DNA of 64,000 nucleotides, from the NCBI GenBank assembly GCA_018881555.1, contig JACAXG010000007.1, positions 10,991,435-11,055,434 on the forward strand. The letters run 5' to 3'. The translations under genes were made by a program, and so were the position numbers. Below, piece by piece: positions 62,493-64,000 of this stretch. The DNA comes from Amblyornis subalaris. Its lineage: Eukaryota > Chordata > Aves > Passeriformes > Ptilonorhynchidae. The first letter of the stretch is position 1. Each line of letters begins with the position of its first letter. The notes beneath the pieces were generated by a model. The model was not told the DNA's origin, made no database searches, and worked only from the letters and a program-made list of their open reading frames with translations.

Positions 62493-64000
62493 GAATATTA
62501 CAAGGAAAATCATGCTGAACACTTAGGGCTATGTGAGACTAATGTGTTTTATTTTTACATGTCCCATGTCAGAATGCCTGTTTTTACTATACAGCTTTGT
62601 GTTTGCCTGTTTATTCAACAGTTGCCTTCAAAAATTATTCCACCCTCCAGCCACATATGTAAATTCCACTAGAAATTATCTTCACATNAAAGCTATTATT
62701 ATATTGTACCATATTTTAGTATTTCATAGAAAGTATAATCAAGTTTCCTATCCCAGAGCACATCACAGATTGCACAGGAATCAAAACCCCAGTGTCTATG
62801 TAGTGTCAAAGTATGTCTTACCATGAAAAAGACAGGCTGTGTTCTGACACAAGATAATTCAGCACAAACGGTGTGACAGATGGATGGTATATTTGAACTG
62901 GTGCAAATTACACAATTTCCTTTATAAGTTAGAAATCCATTTCCATTTGGGAAATTTTTGGTGGAGAAAAANCACAAGTTGAGCTCTTAGTATCAGTAGA
63001 GGGTAGGGATCTGCTACCCACATAAACAGGGCAATATTTAACCCAATGGAATTGTTTCAATAGGAAAGGAAAACCAGAAGCCAAAAATGGAAGGTAGAAG
63101 CCTTTTCCAACAACCATAAAAATGCTCACATTTAAGAAATGCCATCCTCCCAGCTTGCTCTCTTGTGGAGCAACTCTACTGACTTGTACAGGGACAAGGA
63201 GAGAAATCAAGAAGCTTTCAACATTCAAGAGCTTCTGGGAAATGCAAGCTGACACAGTCCTGCCTATCAAAATAATTTGCTGTTATAGCATGTAATTAGG
63301 TGAGAACAAATGTACATACATCCACATCCTGCTTTAGAAGACATTGCTCTAGTGTTTTGTGCTAAGCACTAAATACATTTTTTCCATATGGCACAAAGAG
63401 GCTGCTGCAAGGGATAAAGGAGAGGGTGGAGTGTGTGAAGGGAAGCCTTCTGGACAGTGTAAGTGAGGGCTCAGGTGCCACTCCCCCTCAACCTCAGCAA
63501 CCGGACCAGGGGAAAAAAAAACCTTCCTAAGCAAACATGCAGAGCAGAACGAGTTAACCTCTGAGCTGGAGGAGCCAGCCTCAGTATAAAGGTTCAGCAG
63601 AAACTGATGTATGCACCACTCATAATTCCTAACACCAAGATGTGGACAGCTGTTTGAAGGTATTTTTTTGATAAATACAAAAACCTCAGAAACAGCAGGA
63701 AAAACCACAGAAACAACAAGGATNCATAGGGGGATAAGAACCACTGAAACATCATCATGCCTGATTGGGTTGCTGTTTCAATATTTCTGGTGCTATTATT
63801 TTAAGATAAACACCTATGTGAATAACTGAGTCATATGTTTGCATTAGGAGACCAAAGGAATATTTTTAGAATGTGATCTCTCTTTTAGGTTAACAGAAAA
63901 CATATTTTATTATCTCAATGTCTTAATCTTAAATAATTCTTTGGAAAAATACATCAGGTTTCCATAGGTCTTACTTGATCATATTTTGGTTTCTGTTTTT
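62493..64000. other. Unique non-coding sequence, nothing recognised
   Basis: AT-rich sequence up to the window edge, with a slightly GC-richer patch around 63410-63600. The minus-strand frame 63349-63744 has no recognised domain. No repeat family was seen. Confidence 0.55.

Noticed and set aside
1..64000. CRISPR arrays, tRNA/rRNA genes, bacterial operons or phage genes
   Set aside because: None seen. Repeats and composition are those of a bird nuclear genome.

Overview
The window reads as non-coding genomic DNA from a bird, probably from the Neoaves. The evidence is: AT-rich, CpG-poor sequence; many 5'-truncated CR1 non-LTR retrotransposon fragments with the avian 3' end (short ATTCTRTG-type tandem repeats); two solo LTRs of a family common in bird genomes; and no operon-like packing of open frames. 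No complete protein-coding gene, tRNA, rRNA, CRISPR array or prokaryotic feature was found. The window is most likely intergenic or deep intronic.

Layout. 0-16 kb: mostly unique sequence with two minus-strand CR1 fragments (1.8 and 5.6 kb), a possible decayed LTR near 6.7-6.9 kb, and a 160-base assembly gap at 16.27 kb. 16-30 kb: unique sequence with a plus-strand CR1 (19.9 kb), a minus-strand CR1 (23.7 kb), a 12-bp tandem repeat (24.4 kb), and two AT-rich stretches that look like conserved non-coding elements (20.6-21.0 and 25.9-26.3 kb). 30.9-31.5 kb: a solo LTR on the minus strand with a perfect 5-bp target-site duplication. 32-47 kb: several small CR1 pieces, including a reverse-transcriptase fragment at 41.9 kb and an older amniote-type CR1 remnant at 46.7 kb, then a (TTA)16 microsatellite at 47.05 kb. 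49.9-50.5 kb: a second solo LTR of the same family on the plus strand, also with a perfect 5-bp target-site duplication. 50.8-51.6 kb: an old CR1 3' remnant, then two short open frames that look like neighbouring exons in compatible phase. 53.0 kb: a plus-strand CR1. 62.0-62.5 kb: a second, frame-broken CR1 reverse-transcriptase fragment. The rest is unique sequence with no recognisable gene.

Genes working together: none can be shown. The most promising second looks are the exon-like pair at 51.1-51.6 kb downstream of the plus-strand LTR, the two CNE-like stretches, and the patchy density of single N bases. I did not find evidence for a new biological system. Repeat-family names come from recognising sequence; no alignment or database search was run.
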